Assembly: GCF_000485595.1 (NCBI RefSeq)
Contig: NW_014577253.1
Span: 262,860 to 326,859 of the forward strand
Length of the DNA stretch: 64,000 nucleotides
DNA from: Priapulus caudatus
Taxonomy: Eukaryota; Priapulida; Priapulimorpha; Priapulimorphida; Priapulidae
Direction: 5' to 3'
Shown: piece after piece, positions 47,643 to 59,285 of the stretch
Position numbering within the stretch: position 1 is the stretch's first letter
How the letters are laid out: each line of letters opens with the position of its first letter
Notes under the pieces: model-generated
Database searches by the model: none
Told to the model about the DNA's origin: nothing
The model's input: the letters and a program-made list of their open reading frames with translations, nothing else
Made by a program: the position numbers and the translations under genes

Positions 47643-49778
47643 TTTCTCGTCACTTTACCCTGTGTTGTGATCGCGCTAGGCAGCCTAAAAAAGCTGTGGC
47701 TCGCTCTGATACCGATTGCTGCAGTTGACAACACCGCAGGAGAGCGGCGTTGTGATGCATTTGCCTAATAGGCGAATATAAAATGTGCAGAGGTGCGCTG
47801 CTCAATGTACTTGTACTATGCCTGAACTGGTTTCTATATCCGTCAGGGCAGGCGTTGCATTGTGGGTAATATAAAAAATCGCGGAACCCTCTATAGCTAA
47901 CAAATTAGCAATGCAAATTAATTCTGCTAAGCGGTCGACAATTTGTCAAATTGTACAATTTGTATGGCAGGTGTAAAAACGCCCACCGGCATGCTTGTAT
48001 TTTATCTAATTGCGCGAGTTCTTAATTAAACCGATAAACCGGAAGTCAACTTGATAGGATTCCGCATCTTCGCCGTAATTTCTTAGTAAACACACGGGAT
48101 GGAAACTACTCTAAAGCTGGATTTACACTGACGATGTTGTGTTGCCGAATTGCCAAATTGTACGAACTTGGCCAGTTGGCAACTAACAATCGGCAGTGTA
48201 AACGCAAAAGTTGGACGACCAACCGATCGGGCGCAGCGAGTTGGGAAATTAGATTCATGTTTCGCCGACTCGGAGCGGTCGAGTCGGACGTTTTTTTGCC
48301 AAGTGGCCAATCAGAGAACAGCAATCAAGAGGTGTGTGCCTCCACCCTAAGGGGAGAGCACGTTTTTGCTATCGGCGCCACGCTGGCGGCGTGGAATACA
48401 TGCACAAATTCGTACCGGCGTCGCCCCGCGCGTACCAAGACAGTCAACTCAAACGGTTACAGCCCTATAGACCGAAGAGACGGACGGACGGACAATGCGA
48501 TTCTACAAGCTGCACCTGACTACGTCAGATGAGCTAAAAAGTAGCCGTTGCGCTTCTGTGCAGAGACTCGTGTGTCGCGAGTAGGTGGCTGGCTCTTTTA
48601 CGTCCACAGGTAATGCCATCACCGCCCGCTGTGTTCCAAGGCCCATCTATCTTGACCCAAGGACACCTGTTTTCAGTTCACACCTTTTACTTTCATCCCT
48701 GCCACCCTCGCGCTAACGCGTGACAACGCGTCAGCCGTGTAGAACCAACAAATCAAGCCTCGCCAGTGACCCTCTACAACACACGCTCTAAACCGGTCTA
48801 GGATTGATTCACCGACCAAATACGTAAGTGTAGCTAGGGAGCTAGGCGTAAGTGTAGCTTCGGCGAGGGATGACCACCCAGTTGAGTTACTGTTCAACGT
48901 AGAGAGTACATACAACACAGCGGGCTGTGTGGATGCCTCTGTCACCTTTGCAGATCACGGAGATTGTACACTCGCAACAGGCTAAGCAGCTACGTACTAC
49001 GCCATCATTAATTACTTCCTAGTTGCTTTTTACCATCTAAATAAACAAGGGCGCTCACTTCCCCGTTTCGTTCACCTGTTTGCGCGTTTTATTACGTTAG
49101 CCCAAACCACCCATCACGGTGACCGATGTATGCCGACGTTTTCTCTCTAAAATTGCCGTCTGCACGTAGACATAATCTATGCGTCGGTCGTTCGTGACAG
49201 CAGCATTGCGGACAGAACGCACGGGGAACTTCGGAGTCAGTCTTGCCATAGCACGTGTCGCCTAATACCTGCCATCCTACATTTATGTTGGAGAGACTTT
49301 TTGGGAAGCATTTGTTAAGCTTCTTGAACTTCGGTTGCAGAAATCTATATGCTGCACATATAACTGACCATTGAGCTGTGTTAATGTGGATCGTGATCTA
49401 TGTCTCGCTGATAGCAGAATAAAGATAATGATATCTTCATCTATAGCAACCCCATCTTTATCATTCAATCTATACATGTGTTCGTGATTTCATGATAGCA
49501 GTTATCATGCCAACTTGCAACTTCTACTATCATCATCAATTATACTTTATCTGGCACACACCGTGACGCATCTGGTGCAGAAAGTACTCGCCAAGCATAC
49601 CCATCGAGCTGTGCTGCTGTATTACCAAGGTCAGCAGCTACGTAGAAGAAGCATGCAATTCTGTGCTAGGTATGCTGGACTGTGGTACAGTCACTCTCAC
49701 CGTTACAATTAGTTTGTGCCATAATTAGGAAGTTAGTCTTATCACACCGGTCGCTGGGTAGAGGGAAAGTGGCTAACG

Positions 49779-52493
49779 CTCCATAGGAGTGTTCCCAACT
49801 TTGATATAATTAATGATTAATGATTAATGATTGATAATCCTAACCTAAATGACATTAAACCACAAACTAATATATGACCATGACCAGATTGACCATATAT
49901 AAGGTTTAGTATGGGTGTAAGAACAAAATGACCCCGGACAATTACCCCAGTTGTTGCCTATTTTCTCTTCTTCTTTTTTTTATTCCAGTATTTTATTATT
50001 TATCCTCTTTATAACTAAGATTTCTTTTTCCGGACATATCACCCCGGACAATCACCCCCCGCCGACATCGTACCCCCCGGACAAGGTACCCCCATCCATT
50101 CACGCCCCTGTGACATTACCCCCCGGACATTTACCCCACGGACAATTACTCCCCCCTGGACAATTTACCCCCCGGACATTACTTCCCGGACAATTACCCC
50201 CCCGACAATCACCACCCGACATTTACCGCCCCGGACAATTACCCCAGGCATTTACCCCTCTTGGACAATATTCTCCGGACATTTACTCAACTTTGTGTGG
50301 TTATTATTCATTGGGTAAACAGTGATACAGGCAGTGAGGCGAGTGAGGAGAGTAAGAATTTGGTGTTGGTGGAGGAGGAGGGGGAGAAGGTGAAAGAGAA
50401 GGTCTTTGTAGTGGTGGGGTCAGGAGGAGAGGGTTCGAGAAAAGGAGGCTGAAGGAGGAGGAGGAGAGGAGGTGGAGGAGAAGGAGAATGTGGGTTGGAG
50501 ATACGGTGGTGTGAGGAGAGGGCGGGTTGTTTTTTGAGGTATCTTTTATTTGTGTTTTGTGGATGAAGGGTTGGAAAAGTGAGAGGACGCAGGGTGGTCG
50601 TGAGGAAGGTGGAGGAAGGAGGAGAGGCAGGCAGAGGAGGAGGATGAGGAGGATAGAGGAGGTGAAGGAGGAGGAGGGACGAGAGTGTGGGATGTAATGT
50701 TGTGGTGGAGTCGGAGAGAGGGGTTGAGAAGGTGAGATGGAGGAGGGGGAGATAGGTAGCGAGGGCCAGGTTTGGGTGGAGCGCTGGAGGGTCGAGAAGG
50801 TGTGGTAGGAGAAGCACGAGTGAGAAGGTTGGCAGCTGAAGCGAGGAGGAAGGGGAGTGTATGAGCGTGTATGAGCGCAGGTAGAGGCGCCCTCCTTCTA
50901 CTTCCTCCTTCCCCCACCTCCTCCCTCAATCCTCTCCTCTCCTCCTATCCACCACCTCTTCCCCTCCTTCTTCGCCATCTTTCTCCCCACGTTCCCCCTT
51001 CCTTCTTCTCCATTCTCCTTCCTCCTTCTCCTCCTCCTCCTCCTCTCCACCTCTCCTCCTTCTCCTCTCCTTCGTCCTCACCTCCTCTCCTCCTCCTTCC
51101 ACCACCACCTTTCTCCCCTCCTATCACCACTCTGGCCCTTCCGTACCTCCTCTCCTTTTCTTCATACCTCCTCCATCCTCTTTCTTTCTCCCCTCCTCAC
51201 TCCTGCCTCCTCACCTCCTCTCCTTCCTTCTGCTTCTCCTCCTCCCTCTTCCACCACCTGTCTCCCTCCTCTCTACCTTTCTCCTTCCCGTCCTCTACTC
51301 CTCTCCTCTCCTCCTCCTCCTCCTTCTCCTCCGTCTACCTTCTCCTCCCCTCTCCTCCACCACCTTTTCTGTCCCCCCACGTTTTCCCCTCCTCCATCTC
51401 TTCCTTCCTCCTTTTCCTCCTCCTCCTCTTCCTCCCTCCTCCTACCTCCTCTCCTCCTCGTCTCTCCTCTTTCTTCCTCCTCACTTCTCCCCCTCTCCTC
51501 TCCTGCCTCCTCCAACCCTCTTCCCCTTCCTCATCCCCACGCACGTCTCCTCCTCTCCTCTCCACTCCTCTCATCCTCCTCCTCCACCTCCTCTCGCTCC
51601 TCCTCCTCTTCCTCACCTCTCCCCTCCATCCTCTTCCTCCTACCTTCTCCCCCTCTCTCATCCCCCACCCACGTTTCTTCCCCACCTTCTCCCCCTCCTC
51701 TTCCACACACCTTCTTCCCTCCTCCTCGACCTCCTGCCTGTATCACATGCTTCAACATGAATAATATAAACACCAAGTGAGTAAATGTCCGGGGTGCGTA
51801 ATTGTCCGAGGGGTGAAATGGTCCGGGTGGTTAATTGCCCGGTGGCAGGGTAAATGTCCGCGGGTTGTGCTTAATTGTATCCGGTGGGTAAATGTCCGGG
51901 GGGTGATTGTCCCGCGTGCGGTGATTGTCCGGATAGTTAATTGTCCGGCGGTGTAATTGTCCGGGGGGTAAATGTCCGCGAGGTGATTGTGTCCTGGGGT
52001 GGTGATTGCTCCGGGGCGTAAATTGTCCGGGGGGTAAATGTCGTGCGCGGGGTTATTGTCTGGGTGGGTGTAAATGTCTGGGGTGCGTAAATGTCCGGGG
52101 TGGTAATTGTCCGGGTGTAAATGTCCGGGTTGGTAATGTCGGGGGTTAAATGTCCACGGTGTAAATGTTCCGGGGGGTAATTGTCCGGGGGTTTAAATGT
52201 CCGGGGTGGTAATTGTGTCCGGGGGGCTAAATGTCCGGCGGGTAATTTGTCCGGGGTCGGTAATTGTCCGGGGGGGGGTAATTGTCCGGCGGGGCGGTAT
52301 ATTGTCCGGGGGGTAATTGGCATGGGGGTAAATGGCCATGGGTGGATTGTCCGGGGTGCGTAATTGTCCGGTTGCGTAATTGTCCGCGGGCGTGATTGTC
52401 CGGGGGTATTGTGTTCTAGAACCATATATATATATATGTGTTTACTAGGGACCATTTAATGACATTAAAGTTGGGAACACTCCTAATAGAGAG
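49779..52493. mobile_element. Foldback structure, copy 2
   Basis: Same order of parts as 43162-45689: left 15-bp array to about 50290, purine-rich arm to about 50880, pyrimidine arm to about 51745, inverted 15-bp array to about 52405. The left array is broken near 49947-50030 by AT-rich sequence, and the purine arm carries T-rich interruptions. Indels blur the 15-base period. Confidence 0.85.
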
Positions 52494-53970
52494 TATTCAC
52501 CCGGGAAGAAGTAGTAAAGTAAGAGAGAAGTAAGAGGACGAGGCGTATCTAAGGTGCACAGCAGTACAGAAACGAAAGCAAAATAGTAGCCGCATCGCCC
52601 GCATTGAAACTGACCATTTAGCGGTCACGATGGGGCCATCTGCCATGGCCTACGCAAACTACTTTGCGATGTAGTACTATCATTGTTGAAATTTTCATCA
52701 CTCCGACAAGCACTATGTTTTTCACCAGGAAAAAGGAAGCAGCATCGAACGGGAAATTTTCAGTGGGACAAAAAGCATGCGAACACTACTATAAGTGTTG
52801 CGCCAAACTGCGTTTACATTAGGGATAGTATTGCTACATGACATTGGTCCCCGCCTTTGACCGAAATGGTCCACGAACCATAAAAAATTAATTATTATTC
52901 CAAATTTCCATGAAGAAATTTATTCGCAAAGTGCACACAGACCAATCTGCACACATCGATGCTATATTTGTAAACAAAACATTCCAATAATTCAGGAAGC
53001 AACGCCCAAGCCCACCGATCGATGCGCGTACTAGGGTAGTCACTTTAAACGTCTGCTACGTCTGGTGCTCACAGGTGATTATTCACTGATGCATGTTGAT
53101 GACCTAGCTAAATCAGGTCGCTCACACAACTCAACAGTTTTTGCCATGTATTTAATTAGGGGCGTGGGGAATTTTCGTGACATAGCCTAGATAACAAGGG
53201 TCGAACCTAACGCTTTCTAAAAATGTTACCAGAGAAACCCCATACCACTGTAATATCATGCTATGGAGGGGCGAGGAAATGTTGCTACTTATTAACTAAA
53301 CGTTTTGTTGTACATTTATTATAACATTTTTACATCGCTCTACAATCTAAGGTGAAGAGCCCCTCGCCAAAGGATACTGTTAGTTTGCCTTGGCCTGCTG
53401 CTTATAGTGCGTCTCTGTAACATGAGAATCGTTCGTGTTATTGGCTTACTTATATTACGCATGTGTGCCTCTGTCAGGCGCGATTGCTGCCATCTTATGA
53501 ATACGGCGATGACTGGATGTGTTACTAAACGTCTAGGTTGCAACACTCTTAGTTTGCCAAACGAAAAGCAATATAAATGTACTTAGAGAATATATTGACT
53601 AGCTATATATGATGAACACGGGGGGGGGCGGTGTCAATCCAACACTGCATAGTGGTAAGAAAACGTAATAAAGGACCAATACAACGGTCGCACACCCGTA
53701 CCGCCAGAACACGTTATTTTCATTTGTCATGAATTTTTGTCGGCTGAGTCACAGGACCTTTTGGAGTCCGTTCTAGGGGGCCAGCTACTTTACTAGCTGC
53801 ATCTGCCCATATTACTTGGACATGCGACAAGTTTCTTGTATGCAGGCTTTCCTTAACGCAGTGCACTTATAAAAAACGCGGAAGCGAAGATGACTGCAGC
53901 ATCTGTGGAATTCCGTGAAACAAAGATATAAGCACGGTGTCACGAAGAACGTCATTGGCGTAGTTCTTAC

Positions 53971-54549
53971 CAGAGGCACTTGGAACGTTTCAATTTAATA
54001 AATAATGATTGGTAAATAAACGCGAAATGAGAGAAATGTAGTTGATTACCAAAGTCTTAATGTTTATTTACTCTCTTTCGCCTTATTTTACTGATAATTT
54101 CCTGCTAAATGCTGTTCAAATGCTCGTCTGCCAACACACAAGTACATCGCACGCGACGCCCGCTGAGAATATGGGACAGGCCATCCATGTCAGCACACTG
54201 TAATTGTAAAGCCGGGACTTGGTGAATTCGTTCACATGTTGCCTCGGTGCTATTTTATGTAGAGTATAGGCCTACGTGCAAGAGAAATCACACCCCCACT
54301 CAAACAGCTGCCTACTGGATGCCGGCGACATATGTATATAACTATAAGTGTAAATGTGTTAGCGGACGTGGCGCCGTGCTGTGCGGTGCTACCTGTGTGT
54401 TGCAGAGGAGCATTTGACCGCATTTACAGGTAATTATCGGCAATACTAGGCGAAAAGAGAGTAGAGAAACATTAATGACATTAGTAGTAAATACATTTCG
54501 TGTTTATTCAGCATTGCTTTTTTATTTAAATGCTCCTAAGCGTCTGTGG
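53971..54549. mobile_element. Inverted-repeat element, copy 2
   Basis: Counterpart of 47079-47642, with the same CAGAGGCACTTGG left end and CGTCTGTGG right end. It differs by scattered single-base indels. Confidence 0.7.
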
Positions 54550-55379
54550 TCTCTCGTCACTTTACCCTTGTGTTGTGATCACGCTAGGCAGCCTAAAAAA
54601 GCTGTGTGGCTTGCTCTGATACCGATTGCTGCAGTTGACAACACCGCAGGAGAGCGGCGTTGTGATGCATTTGCCTAATAGGCGAATATAAAATGTGCCA
54701 GAGGTGCGCTCTCTCAATGTACTTGTACCATGCCTGAACTGGTTTCTATATCCGTCAGGCCGGCGTTGCATTGAGTGGTAATAAAAAAAATCGCGGAACC
54801 CTCTATAGCTAACAAATTAGCAATGCAAATTTAATTCTGCTAAGCGGTCGACAATTTTTGTCAAATTGTACAATTTGTATGGCAGGTGTAAAAACGCCCA
54901 CGACCGGCGTGCTTGTATTTTATCTAATTGCGCGGTTCTTAATTAAACCGATAAACCGGAAGTCAACTTGATAGGATTCCGCATCTTCGCCGTAATTTCT
55001 TAGTAAACACACGGGATGGAAACTACTCTAAAGCTGGATTTACACTGACGATTTTGTTTGCCGAATTGCCAAAATGTACGAACTTGGCCAGTGTTGGCAC
55101 TAACAATCGGCAGTGTAAACGCAAAAGTTTGGACGACCAACGATCCGGGCCGCAGCGAGTTGGAAATTAGATTCATGTTTCGCCGACTCGGTAGCGGTTC
55201 GAGTCGGACGTTTTTTTGCCAAGTGGCCAATCAGGAGAACAGCAATCAAGAGGTGTGTGCCTCCACCCTAAGGGGAGAGCACGTTTTTTGCTATCGGCGC
55301 CACGCTGGCGGCGTGGAATCATGCCACAAATTCGTACGGCGTCGCCCGCGCGTACCAAGACAGTCAACTCAAACGGTTA

Positions 55380-55698
55380 CAGCCCTATAGACCGAAGCCC
55401 CGATAGACCGAAGGTTTATTCGAATACGCAGTGGTTACACGTCCGGAATCGGTCGCCTATCCTCCAGGCTACGCATCCGGACATCCATTGATATACTATC
55501 CATCCGCCGTATTCGAACGTGAATATGCCGCACATCCACCGATGCCACTATAAATCATATGATGCCACTATAAACCATTATATATGCCCTAACCCTAACC
55601 CTTAACCCTAACCTTCCCTAACCCTAACTCTACCTAACCTTTGCAATATTCGGTCTATCGGACCTTCGCGTCTATCGGACCTTCGGTCTATAGGGCTG
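55380..55698. mobile_element. Inverted-repeat element of iterated GATAGACCGAAGG words
   Basis: A 319-bp element with ends CAGCCCTATAGACCGAAG / CTTCGGTCTATAGGGCTG. Just inside, words CCGATAGACCGAAGG (left) and CGGTCTATCGGACCTTCG (right) repeat. The loop holds CCCTAACCCTAACCC tracts (about 55588-55630). The duplication boundary lies inside its left end, and copy 1 retains only that terminus at 48460-48477. Confidence 0.8.
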
Positions 55699-55934
55699 CC
55701 CCCACTCAAACAACCCTTTAGCAGTCACAATCGCAACATGCTTGTCAGTACGCTTGTTCACTCGGAAAAGACTTAATAACAAGAGCCGCAGAGCGTCTGG
55801 GCTCATCTGAGGTCTGTTGCTACGATTATAAACGTAAAATTTCAAGTCGTGCGTAGTACCACATTTGTTTAGGCGCAGATATGCCAGACACGCAGTTGCG
55901 TACACATCATTGTTAGGACACGCCCACTATCGCA

Positions 55935-56028
55935 GATGGAGGGTAGGGGGAGGGCGGTGGGGGAGATGGGGAGGAAGGGGCGGGGGAAGGGGGTGGGGAA
56001 GGGGAAGGAGGAGGGTGGGGGAGGGGGC
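55935..56028 (+). repeat. G-rich tract, candidate G-quadruplex
   Basis: GGGGGA, GGGCGG and GGGTGG words with many runs of three or more G separated by one to three bases. It ends where repeat X (56028-56478) begins. Confidence 0.85.
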
Positions 56029-56478
56029 TCTAATAGCAAAAGCAGTTCACTCCTTTGTTAACAGTCAACAAATCCATGTTTAACCTCTCCTCTTGAGGGT
56101 CAAAAGGTTATCAGACACTTACTCTTCACACGTCAGTGGAAAGCCACATTTCATGGTCCTTTCAATAAAGCCATAAAAATGGTAGGTCACCGCTGAAACA
56201 AAAAGGTTTTCAATCGCTCCGTCAGACCATGTCCTCAGAAAATGTCTAAAATCTGCCCTGTGCCCCATTGACCTTTGACCTGTGACCTCCAATTCGCACG
56301 AAGTGAATGGTTTTTTCCTACCATGATGCTATACACCGACTATCACGAGCCTAGGTCGAGCCTTTAGATTTGTGCCGCAATTCTGCATTTCCTCCCTATA
56401 CCTTAAGTTAAGGAGTGAATGTTCCCCCTTCTTTTACACCTCTTGACCTTTGACCTTTGACCCCCAGCTTCGACATCC
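56028..56478. repeat. Dispersed repeat X, second copy
   Basis: Diverged copy of 41290-41775 in the same orientation, including TGACCTTTGACCTTTGACC at 56444-56462. The end nearest the duplication in the first copy is absent here. Confidence 0.8.
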
Positions 56479-56755
56479 CAACTCGTTTTCGGATTGGATG
56501 GTACACAGTTTGAGATGCTATATACTATCTTTTGGCTAGGCAAATATTAGCAAGAGTACACTAAGAGAGCAGGGCACCACACCGAGCCTGTTATTTGCTA
56601 CCAGTCAAGCCGGTACCTCAGGGAAGCACTATAGCTTGATAGCGTTATTTACAATGGTTTACAGTGTGTACCAATGGTTCCTGGCTCGATAGACAGCTAT
56701 CTCCGCTCATTAGATTGTAGTCATGGTGCAAGAGATATGACAGCATAGCGCAGAT

Positions 56756-57053
56756 GGGGTCGTGCGTGTACCCGCGTGCACATGCGTGCACGTGCGTGTA
56801 CGTGCGTGTATCTCCGTGTACCCGCGTGTACGGTACGGTACGTACACGCACGTACACGCGGGTACACGCACGTACACGCAGGTACACGCACGTACACGCA
56901 GGTACACGCACGTACACTACACGCACGTACACGCGGGTACACGCACGTGCCCGCGGGTACACGCACGTACACGCAGATACACGCACGTACATGCGGGTAC
57001 ACGCACGTACACGCGGGTACACGTACGTGCACGCGGGTACACGCACGTACCCC
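56756..57053. repeat. Self-complementary GTACACGCAC minisatellite
   Basis: About 10-base units. CGTGCGTGTAC-type units fill 56760-56835, then after CGGTACGGTACG the complementary GTACACGCACGTACACGCGG pattern runs to 57050. The array therefore contains an inverted junction and can form a hairpin or Z-DNA. ORFs in all frames are artefacts. Confidence 0.9.
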
Positions 57054-57261
57054 CTTCCTTTTCCTTTTCCCATTTCCTATTTAGACTTTTAAAATAGGAA
57101 ACGGATCAGAAACCCATTTCCTATTTTCTATTTTGATTTTAAAAATAGGAAATAGGTCAGAAACCCATTTCCTATTCGCAACGTCAAATGAGAAAACAAT
57201 CTTACGGTATGTACCGTGATTCAAATTAGCCATTATCACAGTAACATCTAGCGAAGGGAAT

Positions 57262-57534
57262 TTATAGAATTTTGCTCATTTCTGGAGATATGGTGAGACC
57301 GGTTGCTCCACATCTGTTTCCATCCAGGTGAGGCAAAGTGCCAGGCCAACAACAGTTACTGTCAGCGAGGCACTGACAGCAAGATTGCCTCCCAGGAAAA
57401 ACTTGAACAGCAAGTGTATAGGTACATAGATACAGTGAGCAAATCTGCCAAAAATTGCACTCGTTTGGCGTGCCTTGTCCGGCACCAACATGCCCTTCAC
57501 CTACGCATGAACACATACACACATGCACGCACAC
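57262..57534 (-). other. Unrecognised open frames, possible exon remnant
   Basis: Overlapping minus-strand frames. One contains the hydrophobic segment GGNLAVSASLTVTVVGLALC followed by TWMETDVEQPVSPYLQK and a stop, which could be the last membrane segment of a membrane protein. There is no family match, no definite acceptor and no partner exon, so chance cannot be excluded. Confidence 0.2.
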
Positions 57535-57589
57535 AGATACACGAATTTGCCGAAAAACGTAATGAAAAAAAGATAAAAACTAAACAGAT

Positions 57590-57660
57590 GGGATTCGAAC
57601 CACAGCCCTTTCAGACGTAACTCTCGTGCTGTACGAGCTCGGCTATTCAGGGTTATTGGA
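57590..57660 (-). repeat. tRNA-like (SINE or degenerate tRNA) sequence
   Basis: The minus strand carries an A-box-like TAGCCGAGCTCG and, about 40 bases on, a perfect B box GGTTCGAATCC, the spacing of internal RNA polymerase III promoters. I could not fold an acceptor stem or a normal anticodon loop, so a tRNA-derived SINE head or pseudogene is more likely than a working tRNA. Confidence 0.35.
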
Positions 57661-57882
57661 ATGATATATTATGGATGTGCCATGCATACATGGATGTGCG
57701 TGTATGTGATTGGTCGGTGCGGTGGTTTCTGGGATAGCCCTAGAGATTTTACGCATTAGTGGTACGGAAAAAAAACACGCGTGCGGGACCCGGTGACAAT
57801 GCAACCATCTGTCAGCAACATACCACTGTGTGAACTGATTACGTGACCTGTTCAAAATGGAAGCGCCCATTGACACCACGAT

Positions 57883-58686
57883 GGGTGTTGCTATCCCCCG
57901 GGCGTGGAGGGACGGTCCCGCAACGTGGCAGCACTAGTGTTAGGATTAGGGTTAGGATCAGGGTTAGGGTTAGGGTTAGGGTTAGGGTTTTTGCATCATG
58001 ATATCAAGAGCATATAAAGAAGGAGAGCGTACAACGGTAAAATGCTGAAACCATGTTGCAGTATTAGTCGAATTAATAAACTTTCCCCGTGTTATTTTGG
58101 GGATTCTTTGCAGTATTATTGATCAGCTGTCCTACCTTGTTCATATAAAACAAACCGCATGTACCTACGATGCCCATACGCTGAGATAATGAGCGGTGAA
58201 AATCTGGTATTTTCGCCGAAAACTAACTCGAGATCAGTCAGTTACTGTGACTGTCTCTAGAAGTATTATAACTTCGGTAAACCTCGCGTGTTTCCGTTAA
58301 TGATTGACAAATGGAATGAATGACGTCTGTTATTGATTGCCATAGTGAATATGCATTGCCATTGCATATCAATAATACTGCAAATAATCGTCAAATAACA
58401 CAGTCAGGGAAAGTTTATTAATTCGACTAATACTGCAACATGGTTTCAGCATTTTACCGTTGTACGCTCTCCTTCTTTATATGCTGTTGATGATATCTGT
58501 CCCCACACCATAGATTAATTTTTGTGGATGACACCCCTGTATATAGAGATCCGATACATAGATATTTAGTGTTAGGGTTAGTGTTGGAGTTAGGGTTATG
58601 GTTACTGTTAAGTTGCATTATTGCATGAAGTATACCGCAACTGTATCACGTGACCGTCCTTCCACGCCCGGGGGATAGCAACACCC
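57883..58686. mobile_element. GGGTGTTGCTATCCCCC-family element, perfect 9-bp TSD
   Basis: An 804-bp copy flanked by CACCACGAT (57874-57882 and 58687-58695). The ends are GGGTGTTGCTATCCCCCGGG and its complement, with TTAGGG repeats just inside the left end (about 57937-57990). A 487-bp TCAAGAGC-ended element is nested at 58004. Without that insert it is a close relative of 13170-13553. Confidence 0.95.
58004..58490. mobile_element. 487-bp TCAAGAGC-ended element with 5-bp TSD TGATA (nested)
   Basis: Inverted arms of about 105 bases start TCAAGAGCATATAAAGAAGG and end GCTGTTGA. TGATA flanks both sides (57999-58003 and 58491-58495). The element at 13170-13553 provides an empty-site comparison (GCATCATGATATCTG). 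Longest family member here; non-coding. Confidence 0.92.
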
Positions 58687-58732
58687 CACCACGATAGCCG
58701 TTCTTCAAGTTATTGGAATATATTTAATAATT

Positions 58733-59005
58733 ATGTGTCGGCGTCGTCGACAGACAGCAGCTAGAGAGAGACGTACATGGGCACGTACGTGGGTGCTGCT
58801 ACGTGATTCGTGTGGTGTTTTTAATAATTTAGTAAGAGAACTGGAGCTTGTAGATTCAGTGACGTACCAGCGTTATTTTAGAATGAAAAAAGAACATTTC
58901 AATGCAATTCTGACACTAGTAGGGGCAAGGATAAGCAAGAAGAACACAGTGATGCGGAAATCTATTGCACCAAACGAACGTTTAGCATGTGGAAAACGAA
59001 CGTGG
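58733..59005 (+). pseudogene. PIF/Harbinger transposase, N-terminal fragment
   Basis: The open frame begins MCRRRRQTAARERRTWARTW and continues GVFNNLVRELELVD, YQRYFRMKKEHFNAILTLVG, ARISKKNTVMRKSIAPNERL. This is the conserved N-terminal pattern of Harbinger transposases (the HARBI1 family), ahead of the DDE nuclease core. The similarity stops after NERLAC, and the catalytic domain is absent. About 280 bases on, a Harbinger-type right terminus (CGCCCGGCT-TAA) occurs, so this may be an internally deleted copy. No left terminus was found; an 804-bp element sits 46 bases upstream of its ATG. Confidence 0.8.
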
Positions 59006-59085
59006 GCGCTTCCATATTTGATCACGCGCTTCAAATCATGCATTTGATTGGTTAATCCAAAAACTGTTGCCTGAATCCGTCGCCA

Positions 59086-59282
59086 GTGCAGTGCACACGT
59101 AGCGATTGTTCAGCGACTTGGCAACACATATCAAACGTGTTTGATATTCCAGCGACGAGTTTCTGGCGTCAAAATCGCCATCGCCATGCAGCGCACACGT
59201 GGCGATTTCTCGGCGATTTTGTTACTGGCAACAAAAGCGCCAGTGCTAGCGGCGATAAAAATCGCCACGTGTGCGCCCGGCT
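59086..59282. mobile_element. Right end of a Harbinger-type element
   Basis: Repeated GCGATTTT, GCGCACACGTGGCGAT and complementary words end at GTGTGCGCCCGGCT followed by TAA. This matches the AGCC(T)GGCGCACA termini and TTA/TAA target of the element at 62631-63073. The left limit is uncertain. Confidence 0.6.
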
Positions 59283-59285
59283 TAA

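Larger units (their letters stand above)
41848..48477. repeat. Tandem duplication, copy 1
   Basis: A 6.63-kb unit starting GACGGACGGACGGACAATGC and ending with CAGCCCTATAGACCGAAG. The following 6.9 kb repeats it in the same order and orientation. Contents: unassigned flank, the foldback element (43162-45689), unassigned sequence, the inverted-repeat element at 47079-47642, and near the end a TAA-AGCTGGATTTACAC terminus (48115) resembling the left end of a Harbinger-type MITE. No intact gene; the ORF at 46845-47138 lacks any recognised family. Confidence 0.93.
48478..55397. repeat. Tandem duplication, copy 2 (rich in single-base insertions)
   Basis: The same unit again. Against copy 1 it shows mainly single-base insertions and deletions in non-repetitive stretches, especially 52430-54450. 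It also has an extra 80-90 bases of AT-rich sequence inside the left repeat array (about 49947-50030). The indel-dominated difference looks like uncorrected long-read sequence rather than natural divergence. Confidence 0.9.

Noticed and set aside
50308-51776. Long Pro/Ser- and Glu/Arg-rich ORFs in the second foldback copy
   Set aside because: Same compositional artefact as in copy 1, and positions are not conserved because of indels.
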